From Prosopocoilus inquinatus (lineage: Eukaryota > Arthropoda > Insecta > Coleoptera > Lucanidae): a DNA stretch of 64,000 bases. The stretch covers positions 26,726,001-26,790,000 of the forward strand of contig CM069872.1 of NCBI GenBank assembly GCA_036172665.1, in the 5' to 3' direction. Under the pieces are notes generated by a model, which worked only from the letters and a program-made list of their open reading frames with translations, made no database searches and was not told where the DNA came from. The position numbers and the translations under genes are program-made. Of this stretch, positions 9,989-24,274 are shown piece by piece. Positions within the stretch are counted from its first letter, which is position 1. The number at the start of each line of letters is the position of its first letter.

Positions 9989-12900
9989 TAGGTGAGTAAG
10001 AATCGATTAGATACATCACAGGAACAACGCTAATGCGTGTTGTTTCGTTTAAAACTATTTCCAGCAACTGCTGCGTCCGAGAACTTTGTATCTTACATCA
10101 GACTTACTGGAGTCCATCCAAACGTCAAATAACATGTTAGATAAGTAAGAATCGAATAGATACATCACAGGAACAACGCTAATGCGTGTTGTTTCCTTTA
10201 AAACTATTTCCAGCTTCTGCTGCGTCCGAAAACGTCGTATCTCACATCAGAGTTACTGGAGGCCATCGGAACGACAAATAACATGATAGATGAGTAAGGA
10301 TCGATTGATACATCACAGGAACATCGCTAATGCGTGTTGTTTCGTTTAAAACTATTTCCAGCTTCTGCTGCGTCCGAAAACGTCGTATCTCACATCAGAG
10401 TTACTGGAGTCCATCGAAACGTCAAATAACATGTTAGATGAGTAAGGATCGATTGATACATCACAGGAACATCGCTAATGCGTGTTGTTTCGTTTAAAAC
10501 TATTTCCAGCTTCTGCTGCGTCCGAGAACTTTGTATCTCACATCAGAGTTACTGGAGTCCATCCAAACGTCAGATAACATGATAGATGAGTAAGTATCGA
10601 TTAGATACATCACAGGAACAACGCTCATACGTGTTGTTTCGTTTAAAACTATTTCCAGTTGCTGCTGCGTCCGAAAACGTCGTATCTCACATCAGACTTA
10701 CTGGAGTCCATCCAAACGTCAAATAACATGTTAGATAATTAAGGATCGTTTAGATACATCACAGGAACAACGCTAATACGTGTTGTTTCGTTCAAAACTA
10801 TTTCCAGCTTCTGCTGCGTCCTAGAACTTTGTATCTCACATCAGAGTTACTGGTTTCCGTCCAAACGTCAAATAACATGATAGATGAGTAAGGATCGATA
10901 AGATACATCACAGGAACAACGCTAATGCGTGTTGTTTCATTTAAAACTATTTGCAGCTTCTGCTGCTTCCGATAAACTTTGTATCTCACATCAGAGTTAC
11001 TGGAGTCCATCCAAACGTCAAATAACATGATAGATGAGTAAGGATCGATTAGATACATCACAGGAACAACGCTAATACGTGTTGTTTCGTTTAAAACTAT
11101 TTCCAGCTCCTGCTGCGTCCAAAAACTTCGTATCTCACATCAGAATTACTAGAGTCCATCGAAACGTCAAATAACATGACAGATGAGTAAGGATCGATTA
11201 GATACATCACAGGAACAACGCTAATGCGTGTTGTTTCGTTTAAAACTATTTCCAGCTTCTGCTGCGTCCGAAAATTTCGTATCACACATCAGAGTTACTG
11301 GAGTCCATCCAAACGTCAAATAACATGTTAGATAAGTAAGGATCATTTAGATACATCACAGGAACAACGCTAATACGTGTTGTTTCGTTCAAAACTATTT
11401 CCAGCTTCTGCTGCGTCCGAGAACTTTGTATCTCACATCAGAGTTACTGGAGTCCATCCAAACGTCAAATAACATGATAGATGAGTAAGGATCGATTAGA
11501 TACATCACAGGAACAACGCTAATACGTGTTGTTTCGTTTGAAACTCTTTCTAGCTTCAGCTGCGTCCGAGAACTTCGTAACTCACATCAAAGTTACTGGA
11601 GTTCATCGAAACGCCAAATAACATGATAGATGAGTAAGGATCGATTAGATACATCACAGGAACAACGCTAATGCATGTTGTTTCGTTTAAAACTATTTCC
11701 AGCTCCTGCTGCGTCCAAAAACTTCGTATCTCACATCAGAGTTACTAGAGTCCATCGAAACGTCAAATAACATGATAGATGAGTAAGGATCGATTAGATA
11801 CATCACAGGAACAACGCTAATGCGTGTTGTTTCATTTAAAACTATTTGCAGCTTCTGCTGCGTCCGAGAACTTCGTATCTCACTTCAGAGTTACTGGAGT
11901 CCATCGAAACGTCAAATAACATGATAGGTGAGTAAGAATCGATTAGATACATCACAGGAACAACGCTTATGCGTGTTGTTTCGTTTAAAACTATTTCCAG
12001 CAACTGCTGCGTCCGAGAAATTTGTATCTTACATCAGACTTACTGGAGTCCATCCAAACGTCAAATAACATGTTAGATAAGTAAGAATCGAATAGATACA
12101 TCACAGGAACAACGCTAATGCGTGTTGTTTCGTTTAAAACTATTTCCAGCTCCTGCTGCGTCCAAAAACTTTGTATCTTACATCAGACTTACTGGAGTCC
12201 ATCCAAACGTCAAATAACATGTTAGATAAGTAAGGATCGCTTAGATACATCACAGGAACAACGCTAATACGTGTTGTTACGTTTAAAACTATTTCCAGCT
12301 TCTGCTGCGTCCGAAAACGTCGTATCTCACATCAGAGTTACTGGAGGCCATCGAAACGACAAATAACATGATAGATGAGTAAGGATCGATTGATACATCA
12401 CAGGAACATCGCTAATGCGTGTTGTTTCGTTTAAAACTATTTCCAGCTTCTGCTGCGTCCGAAAACGTCGTATCTCACATCAGAGTTACTGGAGTCCATC
12501 GAAACGTCAAATAACATGTTAGATAAGTAAGGATCGCTTAGATACATCACAGGAACAACGCTAATACGTGTTGTTTCGTTCAAAATTATTTCCAGCTACT
12601 GCTGCGTCCGAGAACTTTGTATCTCACATCAGAGTTACTGGAGTCCATCCAAACGTCAGATAACATGATAGATGAGTAAGTATCGATTAGATACATCACA
12701 GGAACATCGCTAATGCGTGTTGTTTCGTTTGAAACTATTTCCAGCTTCTGCTGCGTCCGAAAACGTCGTATCTCACATCAGAGTTACTGGAGGCCATCGA
12801 AACGACAAATAACATGATAGATGAGTAAGGATCGATTGATACATCACAGGAACATCGCTAATGCGTGTTGTTTCGTTTAAAACTATTTCCAGTTTCTGCT

Positions 12901-14139
12901 GCGTCCGAAAACGTCGTATCACACATCAGAGTTACTGGAGTCCATCCAAACGTCAAAGAACATGTTAGATAATTAAGGATCGTTTAGATACATCACAGGA
13001 ACAACGCTAATACGTGTTGTTTCGTTCAAAACTATTTCCAGCTTCTCCTGCGTCCTAGAACTTTGTATCTCACATCAGAGTTACTGGTGTCCGTCCAAAC
13101 GTCAAATAACATGATAGATGAGTAAGGATCGATAAGATACATCACAGGAACAACGCTAATGCGTGTTGTTTCATTTAAAACTATTTGCAGCTTCTGCTGC
13201 TTCCGATAAACTTTGTAACTCACATCAGAGTTACTGGAGTCCATCCAAACGTCAAATAACATGATAGATGAGTAAGGATCGATTAGATACATCACAGGAA
13301 CAACGCTAATACGTGTTGTTTCGTTTAAAACTATTTCCAGCTCCTGCTGCGTCCAAAAACTTCGTATCTCACATCAGAGTTACTGGAGTCCATCGAAACG
13401 TCAAATAACATAGTAGATAAGTAAGGATCGATTAGATACATCACAGGAACAACGCTAATACGTGTTGTTTCGTTCAAAACTATTTCCAGCTTCTGCTGCG
13501 TCCGAGAACTTTGTATCTCACATCAGAGTTACTGGAGTCCATTCAAACGTCAAATAACATGCTATATAAGTAAGGATCGATTAGATACATCACAGGAACA
13601 ACGCTAATACGTGTTATTTCGTTTAAAACTATTTCCAGCTCCTGCTGCGTCCAAAAACTTCGTATCTCTCTTCAGAATTACTAGAGTCCATCGAAACGTC
13701 AAATAACATGATAGATGAGTAAGGATCGATTAGATACATCACAGGAACAACGCTAATGCGTGTTGTTTCGTTTAAAACTATTTCCAGCACCTGCTGAGTC
13801 CAAAAACTTTGTATCTCACATCAGAGTTACTGGAGTCCATCCAAACGTAAAATAACATAGTAGATAAGTAAGGATCGATTAGATACATCACAGGAACATC
13901 GCTAATGCGTGTTGTTTCGTTTAAAACTATTTCCAGCTTCTGCTGCGTCCGAAAACGTCGTATCTCACATCAGAGTTACTGGAGGCCATCGAAACGACAA
14001 ATAACATGATAGATGAGTAAGGATCGATTGATACATCACAGGAATATCGCTAATGCGTGTTGTTTCGTTTAAAACTATTTCCAGCTTCTGCTGCGTCCGA
14101 AAACGTCGTATCTCACATCAGAGTTACTGGAGTCCATCG
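9989..14139 (+). repeat. Mixed satellite segment between D1 and D2
   Basis: This segment holds only satellite monomers. It contains t12, a t6-t7 pair and a further t7-like monomer near 10.2-10.6 kb, a t1-t2-t3 run at 10583-11030 followed by monomers that match 1342-1900 at 9689 bp distance, a broken t13-t14 run near 11.5-11.85 kb, and a second t6-t7-t8 run at 12.3-12.7 kb. There t1 is replaced by a hybrid (GTAAGTATCG start, then t6-like right half), after which t2-t3 follows at 12966. t4-t5 follows at about 13.4-13.7 kb. Confidence 0.8.
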
Positions 14140-17100
14140 AAACGTCAAATAACATGTTAGATAAGTAAGGATCGCTTAGATACATCACAGGAACAACGCT
14201 AATACGTGTTGTTTCGTTCAAAATTATTTCCAGCTACTGCTGCGTCCGAGAACTTTGTATCTCACATCAGAGTTACTGGAGTCCATCCAAACGTCAAATA
14301 ACATGATAGATGAGTAAGTATCGATTAGATACATCACAGGAACAACGTTAATACGTGTTGTTTCGTTTAAAACTATTTCCAATTGCTGCTGCGTCCGAAA
14401 ACGTCGTATCTCACATCAGACTTACTGGAGTCCATCCAAACGTCAAATAACATGTTAGATAATTAAGGATCGTTTAGATACATCACAGGAACAACGCTAA
14501 TACGTGTTGTTTCGTTCAAAACTATTTCCAGCTTCTGCTGCGTCCTAGAACTTTGTATCTCACATCAGAGTTACTGGTGTCCGTCCAAACGTCAAATAAC
14601 ATGATAGATGAGTAAGGATCGATAAGATACATCACAGGAACAACGCTAATGCGTGTTGTTTCATTTAAAACTATTTGCAGCTTCTGCTGCTTCCGATAAA
14701 CTTTGTATCTCACATCAGAGTTACTGGAGTCCATCCAAACGTCAAATAACATGATAGATGAGTAAGGATCGATTAGATACATCACAGGAACAACGCTAAT
14801 ACGTGTTGTTTCGTTTAAAACTATTTCCAGCTCCTGCTGCGTCCAAAAACTTCGTATCTCACATCAGAATTACTAGAGTCCATCGAAACGTCAAATAACA
14901 TGACAGATGAGTAAGGATCGATTAGATACATCACAGGAACAACGCTAATGCGTGTTGTTTCGTTTAAAACTATTTCCAGCGCCTGCTGCGTCCAAATACT
15001 TTGTATCTCACATCAGAGTTACTGGAGTCCATCCAAACGTAAAATAACATAGTAGATAAGTAAGGATCGATTAGATACATCACAGGAACATCGCTAATGC
15101 GTGTTGTTTCGTTTAAAACTATTTCCAGCTTCTGCTGCGTCCAAAAACTTTGTATCTCACATCAGAGTTACTGGAGTCCATCCAAACGTCAAATAACATG
15201 TTAGATAAGTAAGGATCGTTTAGATACATCACAGGAACAACGCTAATACGTGTTGTTTCGTTCAAAACTATTTCCAGCTTCTGCTGCGTCCGAGAACTTT
15301 GTATCTCACATCAGAGATACTGGAGTCCATCCAAACGTGAAATAACATGATAGATGAGTAAGGATCGATTAGATACATCACAGGAACAACGCTAATGCGT
15401 GTTGTTTCGTTTAAAACTATTTCCAGCTTCTGCTGCGTCCGAAAATTTCGTATCTCACATCAGAGTTACTGGAGTCCATCGAAACGTCAAATAACATAGT
15501 AGATAAGTAAGGATCGATTGGATACATCACAGGAACAACGCTAATACGTGTTGTTTCGTTTAAAACTATTTCCAGCTCCTGCTGCGTCCAAAAACTTTGT
15601 ATCTCACATCGGAGTTACTGGAGTTCATCCAAACGTAAAATAACATGATAGATGAGTAAGGATCGATTAGATACATCACAGGAACATGGCCAATGCGTGT
15701 TGCTTAGTTTAAAACTATTTCCAGCTTCTGCTGCGTCCGAAAACGTCGTATCTCACATCAGAGTTACTGGAGTCCATCGAAACGACAAATAACATGATAG
15801 ATAAGTAAGGATCGATTAGATACAGCACAGGAACAACGCTAATACGTGTTGTTTCGTTTAAAACTATCTCCAGCTTCAGCTGCGTCCAAAAATTTCGTAT
15901 CTCACATCAGAGTTACTGGAGTCCATCGAAACGTCAAATAACATAGTAGATAAGTAAGGATCGATTAGATACATCACAGGAACAACGCTAATACGTGTTG
16001 TTTCGTTCAAAACTATTTCCAGCTTCTGCTGCGTCCGAGAACTTTGTATCTCACATCAGAGTTACTGGAGTCCATTCAAACGTCAAATAACATGCTATAT
16101 AAGTAAGGATCGATTAGATACATCACAGGAACAACGCTAATACGTGTTATTTCGTTTAAAACTATTTCCAGCTCCTGCTGCGTCCAAAAACTTCGTATCT
16201 CTCTTCAGAATTACTAGAGTCCATCGAAACGTCAAATAACATGATAGATGAGTAAGGATCGATTAGATACATCACAGGAACAACGCTAATGCGTGTTGTT
16301 TCGTTTAAAACTATTTCCAGCTCCTGCTGCGTCCAAAAACTTTGTATCTCACATCAGAGTTACTGGAGTCCATCCAAACGTAAAATAACATAGTAGATAA
16401 GTAAGGATCGATTAGATACATCACAGGAACATCGCTAATGCGTGTTGTTTCGTTTAAAACTATTTCCAGCTTCTGCTGCGTCCGAAAACGTCGTATCTCA
16501 CATCAGAGTTACTGGAGGCCATCGAAACGACAAATAACATGATAGATGAGTAAGGATCGATTGATACATCACAGGAACATCGCTAATGCGTGTTGTTTCG
16601 TTTAAAACTATTTCCAGCTCCTGCTGAGTCCAAAAACTTCGTATCTCACATCAGAGTTACTAGAGTCCATCGAAACGTCAAATAACATGATAGATGAGTA
16701 AGGATCGATAAGATACATCACAGGAACAACGCTAATGCGTGTTGTTTCATTTAAAACTATTTGCAGCTTCTGCTGCTTCCGATAAACTTTGTATCTCACA
16801 TCAGAGTTACTGGAGTACATCGAAACGTCAAATAACATAGTAGATAAGTAAGGATCGATTAGATACATCACAGGAACAACGCTAATACGTGTTGTTTCGT
16901 TCAAAACTATTTCCAGCTTCTGCTGCGTCCGAGAACTTTGTATCTCACATCAGAGTTACTGGAGTCCATCGAAACGTCAAATAACATGATAGATGAGTAA
17001 GGATCGATTAGATACATCACAGGAACAACGCTAATGCGTGTTGTTTCGTTTAAAACTATTTCCAGCTTCTGCTGCGTCCGAAAACGTCGTATCTCACATC

Positions 17101-17864
17101 AGAGTTACTGGAGGCCATCGAAACGACAAATAGCATGATAGATGAGTAAGGATCGATTGATACATCACAGGAACATCGCTAATGCGTGTTGTTTCGTTTA
17201 AAACTATTTCCAGCTCCTGCTGCGTCCAAAAATTTCGTATCTCACATCAGAGTTACTGGAGTCCATCGAAACGTCAAATAACATAGTAGATAAGTAAGGA
17301 TCGATTAGATACATCACAGGAACAACGCTAATACGTGTTGTTTCGTTCAAAACTATTTCCAGCTTCTGCTGCGTCCGAGAACTTTGTATCTCACATCAGA
17401 GTTACTGGAGTCCATTTAAACGTCAAATAACATGCTATATAAGTAAGGATCGATTAGATACATCACAGGAACAACGCTAATACGTGTTATTTCGTTTAAA
17501 ACTATTTCCAGCTCCTGCTGCGTCCAAGAACTTTGTATCTCACATCAGAGTTACTGGAGTCCATCCAAAGGTAAAATAACATAGTAGATCAGTAAGGATC
17601 GATTAGATACATCACAGGAACATCGCTAATGCGTGTTGTTTCGTTTAAAACTATTTCCAGCTTCTGCTGCGTCCAAAAAATTTGTATCTCACATCAGAGT
17701 TACTGGAGTCCATCCAAACGTAAAATAACATGATAGATGAGTAAGGATCGATTAGATACATCACAGGAACATCGCTAATGCGTGTTGTTTCGTTTAAAGC
17801 TATTTCCAGCTTCTGCTGCGTCCGAAAACGTCGTATCTCACATCAGAGTTACTGGAGGCCATCG
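14140..17864 (+). repeat. Tandem duplication D2, left copy (3725 bp, 25 monomers)
   Basis: This block is matched by the following stretch at an offset of 3725 bp (3679 bp after a deletion in the right copy). Shared rare variants include AACAACGTTAATAC near 14341/18066, AGCGCCTGCTG near 14979/18704, AGAGATACTGG near 15314/19039, TGGCCAATGCG near 15687/19412, CCATTTAAACG near 17412/21091, CATCCAAAGG near 17563/21242 and TTTAAAGCTATT near 17795/21474. It ends with a t6-type monomer whose GAGGCC is followed by GTCAAATA, not the usual GACAAATA, which marks the junction. Confidence 0.87.
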
Positions 17865-20800
17865 AAACGTCAAATAACATGTTAGATAAGTAAGGATCGC
17901 TTAGATACATCACAGGAACAACGCTAATACGTGTTGTTTCGTTCAAAATTATTTCCAGCTACTGCTGCGTCCGAGAACTTTGTATCTCACATCAGAGTTA
18001 CTGGAGTCCATCCAAACGTCAAATAACATGATAGATGAGTAAGTATCGATTAGATACATCACAGGAACAACGTTAATACGTGTTGTTTCGTTTAAAACTA
18101 TTTCCAGTTGCTGCTGCGTCCGAAAACGTCGTATCTCACATCAGACTTACTGGAGTCCATCCAAACGTCAAATAACATGTTAGATAATTAAGGATCGTTT
18201 AGATACATCACAGGAACAACGCTAATACGTGTTGTTTCGTTCAAAACTATTTCCAGCTTCTGCTGCGTCCTAGAACTTTGTATCTCACATCAGAGTTACT
18301 GGTGTCCGTCCAAACGTCAAATAACATGATAGATGAGTAAGGATCGATAAGATACATCACAGGAACAACGCTAATGCGTGTTGTTTCATTTAAAACTATT
18401 TGCAGCTTCTGCTGCTTCCGATAAACTTTGTATCTCACATCAGAGTTACTGGAGTCCATCCAAACGTCAAATAACATGATAGATGAGTAAGGATCGATTA
18501 GATACATCACAGGAACAACGCTAATACGTGTTGTTTCGTTTAAAACTATTTCCAGCTCCTGCTGCGTCCAAAAACTTCGTATCTCACATCAGAATTACTA
18601 GAGTCCATCGAAACGTCAAATAACATGACAGATGAGTAAGGATCGATTAGATACATCACAGGAACAACGCTAATGCGTGTTGTTTCGTTTAAAACTATTT
18701 CCAGCGCCTGCTGCGTCCAAATACTTTGTATCTCACATCAGAGTTACTGGAGTCCATCCAAACGTAAAATAACATAGTAGATAAGTAAGGATCGATTAGA
18801 TACATCACAGGAACATCGCTAATGCGTGTTGTTTCGTTTAAAACTATTTCCAGCTTCTGCTGCGTCCAAAAACTTTGTATCTCACATCAGAGTTACTGGA
18901 GTCCATCCAAACGTCAAATAACATGTTAGATAAGTAAGGATCGTTTAGATACATCACAGGAACAACGCTAATACGTGTTGTTTCGTTCAAAACTATTTCC
19001 AGCTTCTGCTGCGTCCGAGAACTTTGTATCTCACATCAGAGATACTGGAGTCCATCCAAACGTGAAATAACATGATAGATGAGTAAGGATCGATTAGATA
19101 CATCACAGGAACAACGCTAATGCGTGTTGTTTCGTTTAAAACTATTTCCAGCTTCTGCTGCGTCCGAAAATTTCGTATCTCACATCAGAGTTACTGGAGT
19201 CCATCGAAACGTCAAATAACATAGTAGATAAGTAAGGATCGATTGGATACATCACAGGAACAACGCTAATACGTGTTGTTTCGTTTAAAACTATTTCCAG
19301 CTCCTGCTGCGTCCAAAAACTTTGTATCTCACATCGGAGTTACTGGAGTTCATCCAAACGTAAAATAACATGATAGATGAGTAAGGATCGATTAGATACA
19401 TCACAGGAACATGGCCAATGCGTGTTGCTTAGTTTAAAACTATTTCCAGCTTCTGCTGCGTCCGAAAACGTCGTATCTCACATCAGAGTTACTGGAGTCC
19501 ATCGAAACGACAAATAACATGATAGATAAGTAAGGATCGATTAGATACAGCACAGGAACAACGCTAATACGTGTTGTTTCGTTTAAAACTATCTCCAGCT
19601 TCAGCTGCGTCCAAAAATTTCGTATCTCACATCAGAGTTACTGGAGTCCATCGAAACGTCAAATAACATAGTAGATAAGTAAGGATCGATTAGATACATC
19701 ACAGGAACAACGCTAATACGTGTTGTTTCGTTCAAAACTATTTCCAGCTTCTGCTGCGTCCGAGAACTTTGTATCTCACATCAGAGTTACTGGAGTCCAT
19801 TCAAACGTCAAATAACATGCTATATAAGTAAGGATCGATTAGATACATCACAGGAACAACGCTAATACGTGTTATTTCGTTTAAAACTATTTCCAGCTCC
19901 TGCTGCGTCCAAAAACTTCGTATCTCTCTTCAGAATTACTAGAGTCCATCGAAACGTCAAATAACATGATAGATGAGTAAGGATCGATTAGATACATCAC
20001 AGGAACAACGCTAATGCGTGTTGTTTCGTTTAAAACTATTTCCAGCTCCTGCTGCGTCCAAAAACTTTGTATCTCACATCAGAGTTACTGGAGTCCATCC
20101 AAACGTAAAATAACATAGTAGATAAGTAAGGATCGATTAGATACATCACAGGAACATCGCTAATGCGTGTTGTTTCGTTTAAAACTATTTCCAGCTTCTG
20201 CTGCGTCCGAAAACGTCGTATCTCACATCAGAGTTACTGGAGGCCATCGAAACGACAAATAACATGATAGATGAGTAAGGATCGATTGATACATCACAGG
20301 AACATCGCTAATGCGTGTTGTTTCGTTTAAAACTATTTCCAGCTCCTGCTGAGTCCAAAAACTTCGTATCTCACATCAGAGTTACTAGAGTCCATCGAAA
20401 CGTCAAATAACATGATAGATGAGTAAGGATCGATAAGATACATCACAGGAACAACGCTAATGCGTGTTGTTTCATTTAAAACTATTTGCAGCTTCTGCTG
20501 CTTCCGATAAACTTTGTATCTCACATCAGAGTTACTGGAGTACATCGAAACGTCAAATAACATAGTAGATAAGTAAGGATCGATTAGATACATCACAGGA
20601 ACAACGCTAATACGTGTTGTATCTCACATCAGAGTTACTGGAGTCCATCGAAACGTCAAATAACATGATAGATGAGTAAGGATCGATTAGATACATCACA
20701 GGAACAACGCTAATGCGTGTTGTTTCGTTTAAAACTATTTCCAGCTTCTGCTGCGTCCGAAAACGTCGTATCTCACATCAGAGTTACTGGAGGCCATCGA

Positions 20801-21543
20801 AACGACAAATAGCATGATAGATGAGTAAGGATCGATTGATACATCACAGGAACATCGCTAATGCGTGTTGTTTCGTTTAAAACTATTTCCAGCTCCTGCT
20901 GCGTCCAAAAATTTCGTATCTCACATCAGAGTTACTGGAGTCCATCGAAACGTCAAATAACATAGTAGATAAGTAAGGATCGATTAGATACATCACAGGA
21001 ACAACGCTAATACGTGTTGTTTCGTTCAAAACTATTTCCAGCTTCTGCTGCGTCCGAGAACTTTGTATCTCACATCAGAGTTACTGGAGTCCATTTAAAC
21101 GTCAAATAACATGCTATATAAGTAAGGATCGATTAGATACATCACAGGAACAACGCTAATACGTGTTATTTCGTTTAAAACTATTTCCAGCTCCTGCTGC
21201 GTCCAAGAACTTTGTATCTCACATCAGAGTTACTGGAGTCCATCCAAAGGTAAAATAACATAGTAGATCAGTAAGGATCGATTAGATACATCACAGGAAC
21301 ATCGCTAATGCGTGTTGTTTCGTTTAAAACTATTTCCAGCTTCTGCTGCGTCCAAAAAATTTGTATCTCACATCAGAGTTACTGGAGTCCATCCAAACGT
21401 AAAATAACATGATAGATGAGTAAGGATCGATTAGATACATCACAGGAACATCGCTAATGCGTGTTGTTTCGTTTAAAGCTATTTCCAGCTTCTGCTGCGT
21501 CCGAAAACGTCGTATCTCACATCAGAGTTACTGGAGGCCATCG
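17865..21543 (+). repeat. Tandem duplication D2, right copy (46 bp shorter)
   Basis: This is the second copy of the 25-monomer block. The left junction lies within 17859-17869: the preceding base context GAGG is from the block's end and GTCAAATAACATGTTAG after it is from the block's beginning. It differs from the left copy mainly by an internal 46-bp loss at 20620/20621. Otherwise the diagnostic sites I compared agree. Confidence 0.87.
20566..20668 (+). repeat. Truncated 103-bp monomer
   Basis: This monomer lacks 46 bp. The sequence passes from ACGTGTTGT directly to ATCTCACATC at 20620/20621, skipping the TTCG...CTTTGT segment that is intact at the matching place in the left D2 copy (about 16895-16940). 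Both ends of the lost segment carry TTGT, so the join has 4-bp microhomology, which suggests slippage or end joining, not register-keeping exchange. It is the largest within-monomer deletion I found in the window. Confidence 0.9.
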
Positions 21544-24274
21544 AAACGACAAATAACATGATAGATGAGTAAGGATCGATTGATACATCACAGGAACATC
21601 GCTAATGCGTGTTGTTTCGTTTAAAACTATTTCCAGCTACTGCTGCGTCCGAGAACTTTGTATCTCACATCAGAGTTACTGGAGTCCATCCAAACGTCAA
21701 ATAACATGATAGATGAGTAAGTATCGATTAGATACATCACAGGAACAACGCTAATACGTGTTGTTTCGTTTAAAACTATTTCCAGTTGCTGCTGCGTCCG
21801 AAAACGTCGTATCTCACATCAGACTTACTGGAGTCCATCCAAACGTCAAATAACATGTTAGATAATTAAGGATCGTTTAGATACATCACAGGAACAACGC
21901 TAATACGTGTTGTTTCGTTCAAAACTATTTCCAGCTTCTGCTGCGTCCTAGAACTTTGTATCTCACATCAGAGTTACTGGTGTCCGTCCAAACGTCAAAT
22001 AACATGATAGATGTGTAAGGATCGATAAGATACATCACAGGAACAACGCTAATGCGTGTTGTTTCATTTAAAACTATTTGCAGCTTCTGCTGCTTCCGAT
22101 AAACTTTGTATCTCACATCAGAGTTACTGGAGTCCATCCAAACGTAAAATAACATGATAGATGAGTAAGGATCGATTAGATACATCACAGGAACAACGCT
22201 AATGCGTGTTGTTTCGTTTAAAACTATTTCCAGCTCCTGCTGCGTCCAAGAACTTTGTATCTCACATCAGAGTTACTGGAGTCCATCCAAAGGTAAAATA
22301 ACATAGTAGATAAGTAAGGATCGATTAGATACATCACAGGAACATCGCTAATGCGTGTTGTTTCGTTTAAAACTATTTCCAGCTTCTGCTGCGTCCAAAA
22401 AATTTGTATCTCACATCAGAGTTACTGGAGTCCATCCAAACGTAAAATAACATGATAGATGAGTAAGGATCGATTAGATACATCACAGGAACATCGCTAA
22501 TGCGTGTTGTTTCGTTTAAAACTATTTCCAGCTTCTGCTGCGTCCGAAAACGTCGTATCTCACATCAGAGTTACTGGAGGCCATCGAAACGACAAATAAC
22601 ATGATAGATGAGTAAGGATCGATTGATACATCACAGGAACATCGCTAATGCGTGTTGTTTCGTTTAAAACTATTTCCAGCTACTGCTGCGTCCGAGAACT
22701 TTGTATCTCACATCAGAGTTACTGGAGTCCATCCAAACGTCAAATAACATGATAGATGAGTAAGTATCGATTAGATACATCACAGGAACAACGCTAATAC
22801 GTGTTGTTTCGTTTAAAACTATTTCCAGCTTCTGCTGCGTCCGAAAATGTCGTATCTCACATCAGAGTTACTAGAGTCCATCGAAACGTCAAATAACATG
22901 ATAGATGAGTAAGGATCGATTAGATACATCACAGGAACATCGCTAATGCGTGTTGTTTCGTTTAAAACTATTTCCAGCTTCTGCTGCGTCCGAAAACTTC
23001 GTATCTCACATCAGAGTTACTAGAGTCCATCGAAACGTCAAATAACATGATAGATGAGTAAGGATCGATTAGATACATCACAGGAACATCGCTAATGCGT
23101 GTTGTTTCGTTTAAAACTATTTCCAGCTTCTGCTGCGTCCGAAAACGTCGTATCTCACATCAGAGTTACTGGAGTCCATCGAAACGTCAAATAACATGTT
23201 AGATAAGTAAGGATCGCTTAGATACATCACAGGAACAACGCTAATACGTGTTGTTTCGTTCAAAATTATTTCCAGCTACTGCTGCGTCCGAGAACTTTGT
23301 ATCTTACATCAGAGTTACTGGAGTCCATCCAAACGTCAAATAACATGATAGATGAGTAAGTATCGATTAGATACATCACAGGAACAACGCTAATACGTGT
23401 TGTTTCGTTTAAAACTATTTCCAGTTGCTGCTGCGTCCGAAAACGTCGTATCTCACATCAGACTTACTGGAGTCCATCCAAACGTCAAATAACATGTTAG
23501 ATAATTAAGGATCGTTTAGATACATCACAGGAACAACGCTAATACGTGTTGTTTCGTTCAAAACTATTTCCAGCTTCTGCTGCGTCCTAGAACTTTGTAT
23601 CTCACATCAGAGTTACTGGTGTCCGTCCAAACGTCAAATAACATGATAGATGAGTAAGGATCGATAAGATACATCACAGGAACAACGCTAATGCGTGTTG
23701 TTTCATTTAAAACTATTTGCAGCTTCTGCTGCTTCCGATAAACTTTGTATCTCACATCAGAGTTACTGGAGTCCATCCAAACGTAAAATAACATGATAGA
23801 TGAGTAAGGATCGATTAGATACATCACAGGAACAACGTTAATACGTGTTGTTTCGTTTAAAACTATTTCCAGTTGCTGCTGCGTCCGAAAACGTCGTATC
23901 TCACATCAGACTTACTGGAGTCCATCCAAACGTCAAATAACATGTTAGATAATTAAGGATCGTTTAGATACATCACAGGAACAACGCTAATACGTGTTGT
24001 TTCGTTCAAAACTATTTCCAGCTTCTGCTGCGTCCTAGAACTTTGTATCTCACATCAGAGTTACTGGTGTCCGTCCAAACGTCAAATAACATGATAGATG
24101 AGTAAGGATCGATAAGATACATCACAGGAACAACGCTAATGCGTGTTGTTTCATTTAAAACTATTTGCAGCTTCTGCTGCTTCCGATAAACTTTGTATCT
24201 CACATCAGAGTTACTGGAGTCCATCCAAACGTCAAATAACATGATAGATGAGTAAGGATCGATTAGATACATCA
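21544..24274 (+). repeat. Mixed segment with local t3 subtype
   Basis: This segment is satellite only. It contains t7/t8 hybrids at about 21563-21710 and 22603-22750 (GATTGATAC start joined to CTACTGCTG), t1-t2-t3 runs at 21710-22157 and 23349-23796, and a further t2-t3 at 23946-24244. The t3 monomers at about 22008 and 23647 end in AAACGTAAAATAAC instead of AAACGTCAAATAAC; this form is found only between about 21.9 and 36 kb. Much of 21.9-23.8 kb matches 32.5-34.4 kb at an offset of 10,584 bp. Confidence 0.78.

Noticed and set aside
20566..20668. The short monomer as the edge of an inserted element.
   Set aside because: Both sides are ordinary satellite in the same orientation, no foreign bases are present, and the left D2 copy shows that it is a simple 46-bp loss.
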